A DNA stretch of 46,976 nucleotides from Chryseobacterium sp. JM1 (GTDB lineage Bacteria > Bacteroidota > Bacteroidia > Flavobacteriales > Weeksellaceae). A program made the translations under genes and the position numbers. How positions within the stretch are numbered: the stretch's first letter is position 1; each line of letters starts with the position of its first letter. The notes under the pieces are model-generated. The model was not told the DNA's origin. It did no database searches and saw only the letters and a program-made list of their open reading frames with translations. Positions 8,639 through 17,155 of the stretch are shown in pieces. Where the stretch lies: the NCBI RefSeq assembly GCF_000737715.1, contig NZ_JPRN01000023.1, forward strand, positions 1 to 46,976, given 5' to 3'.

Positions 8639-9229
8639 ATGAAAAACTTGATTCTATTATGCATACTGCTTGTTAGCAGCGCATTTTCATCTGCTTTAAA
8701 AGCACAAATCGAACCTTATCTTGGACAGATCATTTTCGTTCCTTACAACAGAACACCTGTAGGATGGGCAGACTGCAACGGGCAGATCATGTCTATCGCA
8801 CAAAACACAGCTCTTTTTTCCCTGTTAGGAACTACCTATGGCGGAAACGGAACCACGACCTTCGCTTTGCCGGATATGAGAGGAAGAGTGCCTCTATCTC
8901 AGGGACAAGGCCCAGGTATTAGCCAAAACTATCTGATCGGGGAAATGGGAGGAAGTGAAAGCGTTACTTTGACCCAACAGCAAATGCCAGCTCACAGCCA
9001 TACCGTAAATGCAGTAACCGCAGAAGGAAACCAGAATACCCCTACAGGAAACCTTCCTGCAGACACTAAGCTTTTAGACAAAGAATATTCTGATGCCAAT
9101 GCCAATACCACCATGAAGGTCACTATGGTAAATCCTACGGGAGGCAACCAGGCTCATGAAAACAGACAGCCTTATGTAACGCTGAGATGCATCATTGCAA
9201 CACAGGGTATTTATCCATCTTTTAATTAA
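8639..9229 (+). CDS. Secreted phage tail-collar (MdpB-type) domain protein
   Basis: 196 aa from the ATG at 8639; an upstream TTG at 8597 would put non-signal sequence before the signal peptide MKNLILLCILLVSSAFSSALKAQ and was rejected. The mature protein has the tail-collar pattern of microcystin-dependent-protein-like proteins: YLGQIIFVPYNRTPVGWADC, then FSLLGTTYGGNGTTTFALPD and MRGRVPLSQGQGPG, a QMPAHSHT box, and the end QPYVTLRCIIATQGIYPS. Such proteins resemble the receptor-binding ends of phage tails, but here the protein carries a Sec signal and is not in a phage cluster. It lies 6 bp upstream of a T9SS protein gene. Role unknown; a surface or secreted adhesin is one possibility. A near-consensus TAATTTTA box (8611-8618) precedes it. 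Confidence 0.85.
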   Translation: MKNLILLCILLVSSAFSSALKAQIEPYLGQIIFVPYNRTPVGWADCNGQIMSIAQNTALFSLLGTTYGGNGTTTFALPDMRGRVPLSQGQGPGISQNYLIGEMGGSESVTLTQQQMPAHSHTVNAVTAEGNQNTPTGNLPADTKLLDKEYSDANANTTMKVTMVNPTGGNQAHENRQPYVTLRCIIATQGIYPSFN

Positions 9230-9235
9230 TAAGTC

Positions 9236-9925
9236 ATGAAAACTCTGTACTTATTAGCTATAGTTCTTGGAAGTTCGGTGGCTGCACAGACCATCACTTT
9301 CAATGGATGTCATAACCTGTTCGACAACCAGAATTTTATTTTCTCGAAAACCGGGGTTGATGCCAATAATAAAAATATTTACATCACGACACCGGTGGAT
9401 GGACAACCTTGTGGCGGACTTGGAACATGTGAGTTCAAAATCAAATGGAACAACGCTCTTACAAGATGGGAATTCCTTGCAGATGAAGGGAACGGAACTT
9501 TTACCACTCCTACGCTGATCTATTACAATTCTACCGGAAACATCTCCAGTCCAAGACCTCCGAGTAATACCTTTGGAACATGGATAGAAAACGCAGTACC
9601 GACCGGTACGGCCGGACAGTGTGGAGGAAATCTTACTGGAACCAATTCTACAATGACAGGTGATGTACACAGCACTTCACTGGCAACAACGGATGTGGCG
9701 AAGACCAAAATCCAGATCTTCCCGAATCCTGTTGCGGATGTCATCCGTATCTCAGGAATTGATAACGGACAGACGATCCAGATTTATAACGTAGACGGAA
9801 GGTTGGTAAAAACAGATACATTCGATCAGAAAATTGATGTTTCTACTCTTTCCGCTGGAGTTTATGTTTTAAGAATTACTACCAAAAATTTCGAATCTCA
9901 TGAATTTAAATTCGTGAAGAAATAG
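9236..9925 (+). CDS. Secreted protein with T9SS type A sorting domain
   Basis: 229 aa. Signal peptide MKTLYLLAIVLGSSVAAQ, then a ~120-residue beta-rich domain with several Cys (GQPCGGLGTCEFKIKWNN and GTAGQCGGNLTG). The last ~70 residues are a canonical T9SS type A domain (IQIFPNPVADVIRISGI ... VDGRLVKT ... LSAGVYVLRI ... FKFVKK). The N-terminal domain is not recognised. It is 6 bp downstream of the tail-collar gene, so the two products are probably made together and exported, one by Sec alone and one through Sec plus T9SS. Confidence 0.85.
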   Translation: MKTLYLLAIVLGSSVAAQTITFNGCHNLFDNQNFIFSKTGVDANNKNIYITTPVDGQPCGGLGTCEFKIKWNNALTRWEFLADEGNGTFTTPTLIYYNSTGNISSPRPPSNTFGTWIENAVPTGTAGQCGGNLTGTNSTMTGDVHSTSLATTDVAKTKIQIFPNPVADVIRISGIDNGQTIQIYNVDGRLVKTDTFDQKIDVSTLSAGVYVLRITTKNFESHEFKFVKK

Positions 9926-9961
9926 AGATATAATGTTTTATAGCATTAATTGATTATTGAT

Positions 9962-9994
9962 ATAGCCTTTGGACCTTTCCGGAGGCTATTTTTT
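9962..9994 (+). terminator. Intrinsic terminator after the T9SS gene
   Basis: An 11-bp stem (ATAGCCTTTGG with CCGGAGGCTAT, two G-T pairs) with loop ACCTTT is followed by TTTTTT. It falls inside the 5' extension of the next open frame, which supports the later start chosen for the KTSC gene. Confidence 0.85.
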
Positions 9995-10024
9995 GTGAGG
10001 AATAATTTTTGCTTCCTGTATGAT

Positions 10025-10222
10025 ATGCCATCAAGTGTTGTGAACTCATATATTTATTTTCCGGAGGCTGAAGTGTTGAGAATTATCTATCAGTCCGGCG
10101 CTGTGTATGACTATCTGAAAGCACCTTTATCTATTTCTGAAAAATTCAGGGAAGCCAGATCAAAAGGGAGGTTTCTGAATTCCGTGATCAGGCGGAGGTT
10201 TAAATACATCAGGGTGAGCTGA
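10025..10222 (+). CDS. KTSC domain protein
   Basis: 65 aa starting at the ATG at 10025 (MPSSVVNSYIYFPEAEVLRI). The open frame extends upstream to 9950, but that part overlaps the preceding terminator and adds unrelated hydrophobic sequence. The pattern SSVVNSYIYFPE...LRIIYQSGAVYDYL..P......F..A.SKGRFLNSVIRRRFKYIRV fits the small KTSC domain (named for a lysyl-tRNA-synthetase-associated C-terminal-like module). Function is uncertain; related domains occur in nucleic-acid-related proteins. It is a stand-alone gene between two terminators and convergent with the metalloprotease gene. Confidence 0.75.
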   Translation: MPSSVVNSYIYFPEAEVLRIIYQSGAVYDYLKAPLSISEKFREARSKGRFLNSVIRRRFKYIRVS

Positions 10223-10233
10223 CCAACCTCTAA

Positions 10234-10267
10234 TAAAAAAATGCCCCCATTTCCGGAGGCATTCATT
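10234..10267. terminator. Bidirectional terminator between KTSC and metalloprotease genes
   Basis: ATGCCCCC (10241-10248) pairs with GGAGGCAT (10255-10262, one G-T pair). The minus strand then has a run of T (10234-10240); the plus strand has a TTCATTTTTT tail. It serves the convergent genes on both sides. Confidence 0.8.
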
Positions 10268-10285
10268 TTTTATATGATCTGAAGA

Positions 10286-12163
10286 TTATTTAATGATCAG
10301 TTTAGAAGTTTTACTTTCTTTTCCGTTGGAAATCTGAACCATATACACTCCTTTTTCAAGTTGCTGGTCGATTTTATAAATTCCATTTCCTTGTTCTTTT
10401 ACAGAAGGGCTTGCAATAAGCCTTCCTGACATATCAGAAATTGAAACTTTTAAATTCTTTCCGTTTTTAGCTTTGATAAATACGTTGTCACCTGTCGCAA
10501 CCGGGTTAGGATAAATAGCAAGATCATTGTTTTCTGCTTTTACTTCACTTGTTCCTAAAACAGTAACAAATTTAACCGTGTAATCTTCTGCCTGTCCGTA
10601 TTTCAACTGTCCACAAGGTGTCATGTTGGTATTCTCATCGTCTACAATTACCCTCATTCTCAACGGAGTGTTAAGTACTGTAGAGGCCGGAGCTGTAAAA
10701 GTCGCATTGAAAGTACCAATTAGAGTGCTGGGATCTGCGGCAATATTATCTCCTGATGCTACCAATTCAGCGGCTTCAAATGTTCCGTTGTTGTTAAAAT
10801 CAATCCATGCTCTTACATCATTCTCACTACCGGACACATTAACCTGAAGATTTTGAGGCTGGCTTACCAAAAGCTGAGTAGAAGTTGCTCTCAAGCAGCT
10901 TGCACCTGTATAGTCTACGTAATAACTCGTTGCATTTTGCCAAACTCCCGTACTTGCATTATTAATATTTCCCAATTTAACCAAAGTAGGTCCTACAAAA
11001 TAGTTATTGGAAGCTGCATTCGCCAAACCGCTAGGTGTACACGCTGCAATAGGTGCCCCGACAGCTGTTGCAGATGCTCCAGGAGCTGTAGCTCCAAGGG
11101 AAGTACTTAAAGAACCTCTAAATAAAAAGAAAGAAGTTGCGGCTTTATCATGCTGTCCATTGGTAAATTTGAAGGCTGTAGGATTTGTATAGTTCATCAT
11201 ATTGTACTGAACTCCCTGATAATTTGCGCCTGTACAATAGTTCATATCATTATTGGTAGGTGTAGGGAAGTCACTTAATAAACTTCTTGATCTTTCCGTA
11301 TCACATACCCCATCATCATCTCTAGTACAGTCATTATTTGTTTGTACAGGACAATAGGTGGTGGCTGTAGTTCCTGCCGGAGGTTCTGCATTGGCGTTCC
11401 CAAACGTATGAAGAAGTCCCATACTGTGTCCGAATTCATGCGCAAGAGTAATATCATCCTGTAGGGTAACCACAAACGATTTCATAAATGATTCATACGC
11501 TGAATCAATATTCTGAGGCAATCCTGCCCATCCCATGATTCCGTAACCACCTCCGCCATCTACTTTATTCATGATGTAAATATTGAAGTAAGATGCTTCC
11601 GGCCAGTGTGGAGCAATGGTTTTAACCTGTGCAGTAGTAACACCGGCAGTACCCTGACGATTCACCCCATTGGCATCGTATCCTGTAAGAGTTCCCCCAT
11701 TGTATCGTACAATACCTGTGGTCGCATTACAACTCGGGTCTCTTTTAGCCAATACCAATTTTATTGGCATTGTTGCTGCCGTTCCAAAATCTGCAGGTAC
11801 TCCCTGAGCCCACTGATACGTTCCGGCATACATCTGGTTGCAATGATCCAGCCAAGCCTGAATCTGCTCATCACTCTTATTATAAGCAGTTCCGATAGCA
11901 GAACCTGTAGGTACAATTACGTGTACCACAACCGGAATTTCGTAAACTCCATTAACGGTTTTAAAACCAGTCCCGTTTTGTGCACCCCCTTTTTTATTAG
12001 TACTCAGAATCTGGTTTCTGATTTTACGGATTGCGTCATCGATTTCATGATTCTCTTTTTCATGTCCTCTCTGTTCAGTATCAAAATCACACCAATCTTT
12101 TTTTTGCTGTGCTGATAATGAAAGAGAAAACAACATCACTCCATAAAGGAAAATTTTCTTCAT
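10286..12163 (-). CDS. Secreted M43-like zinc metalloprotease with GEVED domain and T9SS sorting domain
   Basis: 625 aa. Signal peptide MKKIFLYGVMLFSLSLSAQ, a propeptide-like region to ~70, then a metzincin catalytic domain with HEFGHSMGLLH (zinc ligands His242, His246, His252; catalytic Glu243) and a Met-turn-like YNMMNYT around residue 320, as in pappalysin-type M43 proteases. A GEVED-type beta domain follows (VRAWIDFNNNGTFEAAELV, RMRVIVDD, GQAEDYTV, about 440-535). The C-terminus is a T9SS type A domain (LAIYPNPVATGDNVFIKA ... KLIIK). It is predicted to be exported by T9SS and to degrade extracellular protein. Transcribed alone. Confidence 0.9.
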   Translation of the reverse strand: MKKIFLYGVMLFSLSLSAQQKKDWCDFDTEQRGHEKENHEIDDAIRKIRNQILSTNKKGGAQNGTGFKTVNGVYEIPVVVHVIVPTGSAIGTAYNKSDEQIQAWLDHCNQMYAGTYQWAQGVPADFGTAATMPIKLVLAKRDPSCNATTGIVRYNGGTLTGYDANGVNRQGTAGVTTAQVKTIAPHWPEASYFNIYIMNKVDGGGGYGIMGWAGLPQNIDSAYESFMKSFVVTLQDDITLAHEFGHSMGLLHTFGNANAEPPAGTTATTYCPVQTNNDCTRDDDGVCDTERSRSLLSDFPTPTNNDMNYCTGANYQGVQYNMMNYTNPTAFKFTNGQHDKAATSFFLFRGSLSTSLGATAPGASATAVGAPIAACTPSGLANAASNNYFVGPTLVKLGNINNASTGVWQNATSYYVDYTGASCLRATSTQLLVSQPQNLQVNVSGSENDVRAWIDFNNNGTFEAAELVASGDNIAADPSTLIGTFNATFTAPASTVLNTPLRMRVIVDDENTNMTPCGQLKYGQAEDYTVKFVTVLGTSEVKAENNDLAIYPNPVATGDNVFIKAKNGKNLKVSISDMSGRLIASPSVKEQGNGIYKIDQQLEKGVYMVQISNGKESKTSKLIIK

Positions 12164-12590
12164 GCTTCAAATATTTTAATTATAAATTATATTGAATTTT
12201 TCACTACTCCCTAGCAGGTAGCTATAAATACATTCCCCATTAGTAGTAAAAATTCATTTTTGTTACAAATATTTAAGTGTTTACCAAATATCCCGTAAAA
12301 AAAACAATTTTTTAAACTGAAATCCACAGTGTTAAAACAAAAAATACAAATTAAAATAAAAAATAAATTGAATAAAATTCATTAATTAAACCAAATATTA
12401 GAATTAATTTATTTTTTAAATTATACAGTAACATTCATATTTAATTTCAGTTTGGATTAAATATTGACTTCTGGCAGTATCTGAAAACTTACAGATAACA
12501 CCTACCTATCGGACGTAAATTTCTTCTTCTCCAATGAAATAAAAAATCTGTACACGTCCGTACAGCTTTTTCTATCTCTATTTCCTTTAA
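12164..12590. other. A+T-rich intergenic stretch (promoter region of metalloprotease gene)
   Basis: 427 bp without a supported gene. It holds a terminator for the lyase gene at its right end (12541-12565) and, presumably, the minus-strand promoter of the metalloprotease gene. No exact TAnnTTTG box near the ATG was found. The middle is extremely A+T-rich, with homopolymer runs. Confidence 0.6.
12541..12565 (-). terminator. Intrinsic terminator after the PL8 lyase gene
   Basis: On the minus strand CTGTAC and GTACAG form a stem with loop GGACGT, followed by ATTTTTTATTT. Confidence 0.75.
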
Positions 12591-15344
12591 TTATTTTTTG
12601 ATTATTTTTTTACATTCATTTCCTAAACAAAGGGTATACCCCCCCGGAATAAGCTTTGATATATTGAGCTCTAATTTTTTGCTTTGTCTTTTAAGAACAG
12701 AAATCCCGGAAGTAACATCTGTTCCTGCCATACTGTACATCTTCAGATTTTCTTTCGAATCATTACGCAGAGCAATATGGACGATATTTTCAGACGGATT
12801 GGGATATACCGTAAACATTTCATTCTTATTTTCTGTTTCTGATGTTCCTAAAACAACAGCTTTAACAAGAGTCGCCTGAATGGTTTTGCCATCTTTGGTA
12901 TTAAAGGTCACCACTGTATTGCCGCCTGAGGAGATCGTCGTCACATTGTTTGCCGGGTTTTCCAGCTGCCAGTTTCCCGCAAGGGTAAGTTTCACCGGAG
13001 TGACCGGTGATGTGCGATAAGGATTAAGACCATTTGCTAATTGCCCGAAATTATAATTTTCATTGGCCGCCAGCAGGTTCAAAGGATTGGTAAGACTCAC
13101 TTTTATTTTTTCCCCTGCATTGGTTTTCTGGGTCATCACTACAGCGGGTTTATCCAGGGAGATCACCGCATCTGCCTGAAAAACAGAGGAAGGATTGAAA
13201 ACGACATAATTATAGATATTATCCTCCACGAATTTCACCACATGTGCAGACGAATTCTGCTGTATTATATTAAAATAGTTGGCAAAATTCTGGGCAAAAG
13301 CCTGTGTTCCGGAAGAACCTCCCTGTAACAGGACTCCATAGCGATAGCTTCCCGAAGAAGGTGCGATACCATGGTCAATATAGGCAATAGCATAATTCCC
13401 CTGGGTATCTGCTGTGTTAGCCTGGTTTCGGGACTGTTGAGTGCCCCTTTTAATATTCAGTGTCCCATTCAGGTCACCTGTGGGAATGACAAATCCATTG
13501 CCTACCGCATCAGTCGCCCAATGAGCTCCGGAAGACTGAGAAAAGTTGACATCCAGACCACTTTGCTGATTTCCGTCAATATAAGTAGGTGTAGTAACAG
13601 CAGCCAGCCCTGTCTGAAAAAGCGTGGTATGAACCGGATACGTCCCTCCCTGATCTTTAATATCTGACCCCAGACACAGCATTTTATCTTTAAAGAAAAA
13701 TACTGTTTTCAGAGCAGACATTGGGGTTGCAGAATGAGCATCTTTAAAATCTAAAGCAAACACCTCATTGTCATCCAGGGATGCATGCACCAGAAAGCTT
13801 CTGCCACTGAATAAACGGTGAGTTCCGGCTGCCATCACAGTATACGGAACAAGAGCACCTGTTACCCCCGGAAGATGCGCCCAGTCCCAGCCGTTATCCG
13901 TCACGGCACCATTAGTTCCTGCCACACCAAGCCCGTTTGACAGCCTTGTTTTAGGCGTTCCCGCTGAGAATATTTCCATGCTCCCTGCAGAATTATACCT
14001 TCCAAAAATATTCTCAAAAGCACTGTTCTCATAACTCCATATCTGATTACTAGTTCCTTTTACAGCGACATGATAGCCGTTATATTTGTGAATATTTATT
14101 CCACCGTAAGGAAATCCAAAATGACCTTGTACGATGGGAGTATCAGGGGTTACAGCATTATTGATTTCTGCAGCTATTTTCATTTGCATAAATGTTCCCA
14201 TTAACGGAGCTGGGCTTCCATTATCCGGCATCCTTCTATAAAACTTACCGGCATCTAAATTACTTACCGGGTCTGTAGCATAAAGCAGTGCAAAAGAAGT
14301 TCTGCCAAGTCCTGTTGAGTTCGGAAAGCGTCCTGTAAGCGCTCTGGGAATTTCATAATCTGCACAAAATTTCGGGTAAGCAAACAAAGCAGCCTTAAGA
14401 TTAGCCTTTGCCGTGGCATTGAGTTTATAAGCTGATTCTTCCAGAATATAATTCATAATAGCCATACTGTTAAGAGCATCCATTCCATAACTGTTGGGAT
14501 AAGCAGTCATATGGTGAAATGTCATAAAATCTGGTTTTATAGTTCCAGCCCAACCATTGCTTACGGAAAGTGAATGATTACTGAAATTTTTCAGGAATTC
14601 CATATTGGCCAATTTACCGGATTCAGAATCCTCCTGGCCCAGAACATAACAGAGGCGGGTCTCAATCAAAGCTCGGATTACATCCGCATTAAATCCGGGA
14701 AAGGTAAAATGAAAATTTGGATTATTAGGATTAATGAAATTAGTTAGTTTAGCCAAAACTCCCTGATGATGAGAAAATTCACCAGCCTCAACAAGTTCAT
14801 TTTTCATTAAGAACACACAGGCTCCATATATATGAGCCCGAAGCCCAAAACCTGAATTATAGGTATACAATAATTCCTGCTGTGGATTTTCGATAAAATT
14901 AAAATTTGTTGTGCTACTGATTCCCTTATCCTTCATATACTTAAAAACCTTTAAGATAAGCTGCTTCAGATTGGGGTTATGGTATTTCGTATTGGATGGC
15001 TGCCCATTCACAAGAGGACCTTTTAGATGATACCCCATCACCAGATAAAAAAGCTGATTACGTACTAAACTTATTGCAGCACCATTGTCTGTAGAATTGG
15101 TCATATTCCAGACTGGTCCCGGAGCCGTAAAATTAATATTTGTATTGACATAATTTTCTGCATTGGTACAACCATTGGTATATCTGTTAAGCAGGGATAC
15201 CATTCCCGGTGTATATGAGGATATTGTATTATCGGTCAACCAATTCGTATACCTGGTTTTTATATTGTTGATTTCACTAAGCTGTGCCTGATAGCCCAAC
15301 ACCATGAAAAACAGCAGAACAAGAGAAGTAATTTTTGTCATCAT
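12591..15344 (-). CDS. Polysaccharide lyase family 8 (hyaluronate/chondroitin/xanthan lyase-like) with T9SS sorting domain
   Basis: 917 aa. Signal peptide (to ~Ala20-Gln21), an alpha/alpha toroid domain (~25-370), the central super-sandwich beta domain (~390-650), a further beta domain, and a T9SS type A tail (FTVYPNPSENIVHIAL ... ECKKIIKK). The PL8 signature NGWDWAHLPGVTG is present. The likely catalytic segment is MTFHHMTAYPNSYG (His277/His278 and Tyr286, nine residues apart as in chondroitinase AC) with Arg334 and Arg339 downstream. I could not place the conserved charge-neutralising Asn; the candidate position reads IETR. Family members cleave uronic acid-containing polysaccharides by beta-elimination. 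Substrate cannot be told from sequence, and no SusC/SusD pair is adjacent. Confidence 0.85.
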   Translation of the reverse strand: MMTKITSLVLLFFMVLGYQAQLSEINNIKTRYTNWLTDNTISSYTPGMVSLLNRYTNGCTNAENYVNTNINFTAPGPVWNMTNSTDNGAAISLVRNQLFYLVMGYHLKGPLVNGQPSNTKYHNPNLKQLILKVFKYMKDKGISSTTNFNFIENPQQELLYTYNSGFGLRAHIYGACVFLMKNELVEAGEFSHHQGVLAKLTNFINPNNPNFHFTFPGFNADVIRALIETRLCYVLGQEDSESGKLANMEFLKNFSNHSLSVSNGWAGTIKPDFMTFHHMTAYPNSYGMDALNSMAIMNYILEESAYKLNATAKANLKAALFAYPKFCADYEIPRALTGRFPNSTGLGRTSFALLYATDPVSNLDAGKFYRRMPDNGSPAPLMGTFMQMKIAAEINNAVTPDTPIVQGHFGFPYGGINIHKYNGYHVAVKGTSNQIWSYENSAFENIFGRYNSAGSMEIFSAGTPKTRLSNGLGVAGTNGAVTDNGWDWAHLPGVTGALVPYTVMAAGTHRLFSGRSFLVHASLDDNEVFALDFKDAHSATPMSALKTVFFFKDKMLCLGSDIKDQGGTYPVHTTLFQTGLAAVTTPTYIDGNQQSGLDVNFSQSSGAHWATDAVGNGFVIPTGDLNGTLNIKRGTQQSRNQANTADTQGNYAIAYIDHGIAPSSGSYRYGVLLQGGSSGTQAFAQNFANYFNIIQQNSSAHVVKFVEDNIYNYVVFNPSSVFQADAVISLDKPAVVMTQKTNAGEKIKVSLTNPLNLLAANENYNFGQLANGLNPYRTSPVTPVKLTLAGNWQLENPANNVTTISSGGNTVVTFNTKDGKTIQATLVKAVVLGTSETENKNEMFTVYPNPSENIVHIALRNDSKENLKMYSMAGTDVTSGISVLKRQSKKLELNISKLIPGGYTLCLGNECKKIIKK

Positions 15345-15367
15345 AATTTTGCATTGTATTAGTCATA

Positions 15368-15375
15368 CAAAACTA
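15368..15375 (-). promoter_or_regulatory. -7 box TAGTTTTG for the PL8 gene
   Basis: On the minus strand TAGTTTTG matches TAnnTTTG and lies 23 nt upstream of the ATG at 15344. No clear -33 partner was seen. Confidence 0.45.
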
Positions 15376-15453
15376 TTAAATCTAAAAATAACCTGTTTTA
15401 GATATTTATATTGAAAAAATAAACTAAAAAGCTTATTTATTATTAAAAAAATA

Positions 15454-15488
15454 AAAAAATACCAACACATCAAGCATTGGTATTTTTT
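15454..15488 (-). terminator. Intrinsic terminator after guaB
   Basis: AAAAAATACCAA and TTGGTATTTTTT form a 12-bp stem around an 11-nt loop, with a long T run on the minus strand. Confidence 0.85.
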
Positions 15489-15507
15489 GAATATATTTTA
15501 AATAATT

Positions 15508-16968
15508 CTAAAAAGAATAATTCGGAGCTTCCTGAGTAATGATTACATCGTGCGGGTGAGATTCTTTCAATCCACTTCCGGTGATCATCACCATTTTGGT
15601 GTCTTTCTGTAAAGCTTCAATATCTTTAGCTCCACAGTATCCCATACCGGCTCTTAAACCTCCGGTAAGCTGGAAGATCACATCTTCTAACTTCCCTTTA
15701 TGTGGTACTCTTCCTTCAATTCCTTCCGGAACGAATTTTTTAGCCTCACTCTGGAAATATCTCTCTTTTCCTCCTCTCTTCATTGCGGAAAGGCTTCCCA
15801 TTCCCTGATAAGATTTGAATTTTCTTCCCTGGAAGATAATTTCTTCTCCCGGAGCCTCATCTGTTCCTGCTAAAAGTGAACCCAGCATTACTGCTCCTGC
15901 TCCACTCGCAATCGCTTTTACGATATCTCCTGAAAGTTTGATTCCTCCATCAGCAATTACTGCTACGTTTTTAGATGCAGCGTATTCGTATACATTATAA
16001 ATAGCGGATAACTGAGGAACCCCAACTCCTGCCACTACTCTTGTTGTACAGATAGAACCTGGTCCCACCCCTACTTTAAGAACGTTGGCACCAGCTTCAA
16101 TAAGATCTTTCGCTGCTTCAGCCGTTACAATGTTTCCTCCTACGATGTCTAAATCCGGGTACGTTCTTCTGATTTCGGAGATTTTATCCAAAACTCCTTT
16201 GGAATGACCGTGAGCTGAATCAATAGCCACAATATCAACACCAGCGTTCACTAATGCTGCAATTCTGTCCATCGTATCTTCTCCAACTCCAACACCTGCG
16301 CCTACGATAAGACGACCTTTGTGATCTTTATTCGAATTCGGGTATTCCAACTGATTGTCGATATCCTTGATGGTAATTAATCCTACAAGTTTATTGTCTT
16401 TATCTACGATCGGAAGCTTTTCAACTCTGCTCTTCAGAAGAATTTCTTTTGCTTTTTCAAGGTTGGTATTTTTATCAGAAGTGATCAGATTTTCTTTGGT
16501 CATGATCTCTTCTACCTTCATATCAAGGTTTTCCTGATATTTTACATCTCTGTTGGTAATAATCCCGATCAGCACATTATCTGCATCTACTACCGGAAGG
16601 CCTGAGATTTTATACTTCGCCATGGTTTCTTTAGCCTGAGCCAAAGTATGGTCTTTAGAAAGGGTAACAGGATCAGAGATCATTCCGTTTTCTGAACGCT
16701 TTACACGGTTTACCTGTGCAGCCTGCTCAGCGATCGTCATGTTTTTGTGAATGAAACCTAAACCTCCCACTCTTGCCAGAGCAATGGCCAGATCTCCTTC
16801 AGTAACTGTGTCCATCGCAGCAGAAACTATCGGAACATTCAGCGTGATTTTGTCGGTAAGTCTTGATTTTAATGATACCTGGTTAGGTAAAACTTCTGAA
16901 TAAGAAGGGACTAGAAGAACGTCATCGAAAGTGATGGCTGTCTCTACAATTTTGTTATGAATAGACAT
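15508..16968 (-). CDS. guaB: Inosine-5'-monophosphate dehydrogenase
   Basis: 486 aa, full length for bacterial IMPDH. It oxidises IMP to XMP with NAD+, the committed step of GTP synthesis, in the cytosol. The sequence shows the N-terminal TFDDVLLVPSYSEV strand, two CBS domains (~95-150 and ~155-210), the catalytic loop GPGSICTTRVVAGVG with the nucleophilic Cys at about residue 305, the phosphate-binding MLGSLLAGTDEAPGE, and the flap GMGSLSAMKRGGKERYF. It is a single-gene unit bounded by terminators on both sides. An exact TAnnTTTG box lies 13 nt before the ATG. Confidence 0.98.
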   Translation of the reverse strand: MSIHNKIVETAITFDDVLLVPSYSEVLPNQVSLKSRLTDKITLNVPIVSAAMDTVTEGDLAIALARVGGLGFIHKNMTIAEQAAQVNRVKRSENGMISDPVTLSKDHTLAQAKETMAKYKISGLPVVDADNVLIGIITNRDVKYQENLDMKVEEIMTKENLITSDKNTNLEKAKEILLKSRVEKLPIVDKDNKLVGLITIKDIDNQLEYPNSNKDHKGRLIVGAGVGVGEDTMDRIAALVNAGVDIVAIDSAHGHSKGVLDKISEIRRTYPDLDIVGGNIVTAEAAKDLIEAGANVLKVGVGPGSICTTRVVAGVGVPQLSAIYNVYEYAASKNVAVIADGGIKLSGDIVKAIASGAGAVMLGSLLAGTDEAPGEEIIFQGRKFKSYQGMGSLSAMKRGGKERYFQSEAKKFVPEGIEGRVPHKGKLEDVIFQLTGGLRAGMGYCGAKDIEALQKDTKMVMITGSGLKESHPHDVIITQEAPNYSF

Positions 16969-16981
16969 CTTTACTTTCTTT

Positions 16982-16989
16982 GCAAAATT
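16982..16989 (-). promoter_or_regulatory. -7 box TAATTTTG for guaB
   Basis: The minus strand reads TAATTTTG, an exact TAnnTTTG match, with only 13 nt to the guaB ATG, implying a very short leader. The -33 region at the expected distance is only TTTTC. Confidence 0.55.
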
Positions 16990-17061
16990 AGGTTATTTAT
17001 ACGAGATATGAAAATCCTTTTCAATAGTTTAAATAAAAATTAATAATCAATAACTTAAATC

Positions 17062-17087
17062 AAAAAACCGCTCTTATTAAGAACGGT
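17062..17087 (-). terminator. Intrinsic terminator of the sigma-factor operon
   Basis: On the minus strand ACCGTTCTT pairs with AAGAGCGGT (one G-T pair) around loop AAT, then TTTTTTG. It lies downstream of the 17156-17860 gene. Confidence 0.85.
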
Positions 17088-17155
17088 CTTTCTGTACAAA
17101 ATAATTAGTATAGTATGAAACTACTTGTTATATCTTTTACGGAAGGATGATTTTG

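Noticed and set aside
8639..9229. Prophage remnant
   Set aside because: Only one tail-collar domain is present, with a signal peptide, and no other phage gene is nearby.
9254..9670. 138-aa open frame antisense to the T9SS gene
   Set aside because: The plus-strand gene has a signal peptide and sorting domain; the antisense frame is unsupported.
9950..10024. 25-residue N-terminal extension of the KTSC protein
   Set aside because: It overlaps an 11-bp-stem terminator and is not part of the KTSC domain; the ATG at 10025 fits the family start.
11606..12115. 169-aa open frame antisense to the metalloprotease gene
   Set aside because: Low-complexity Ser/Cys/Ile-rich translation with no domain; shadow of a real gene.
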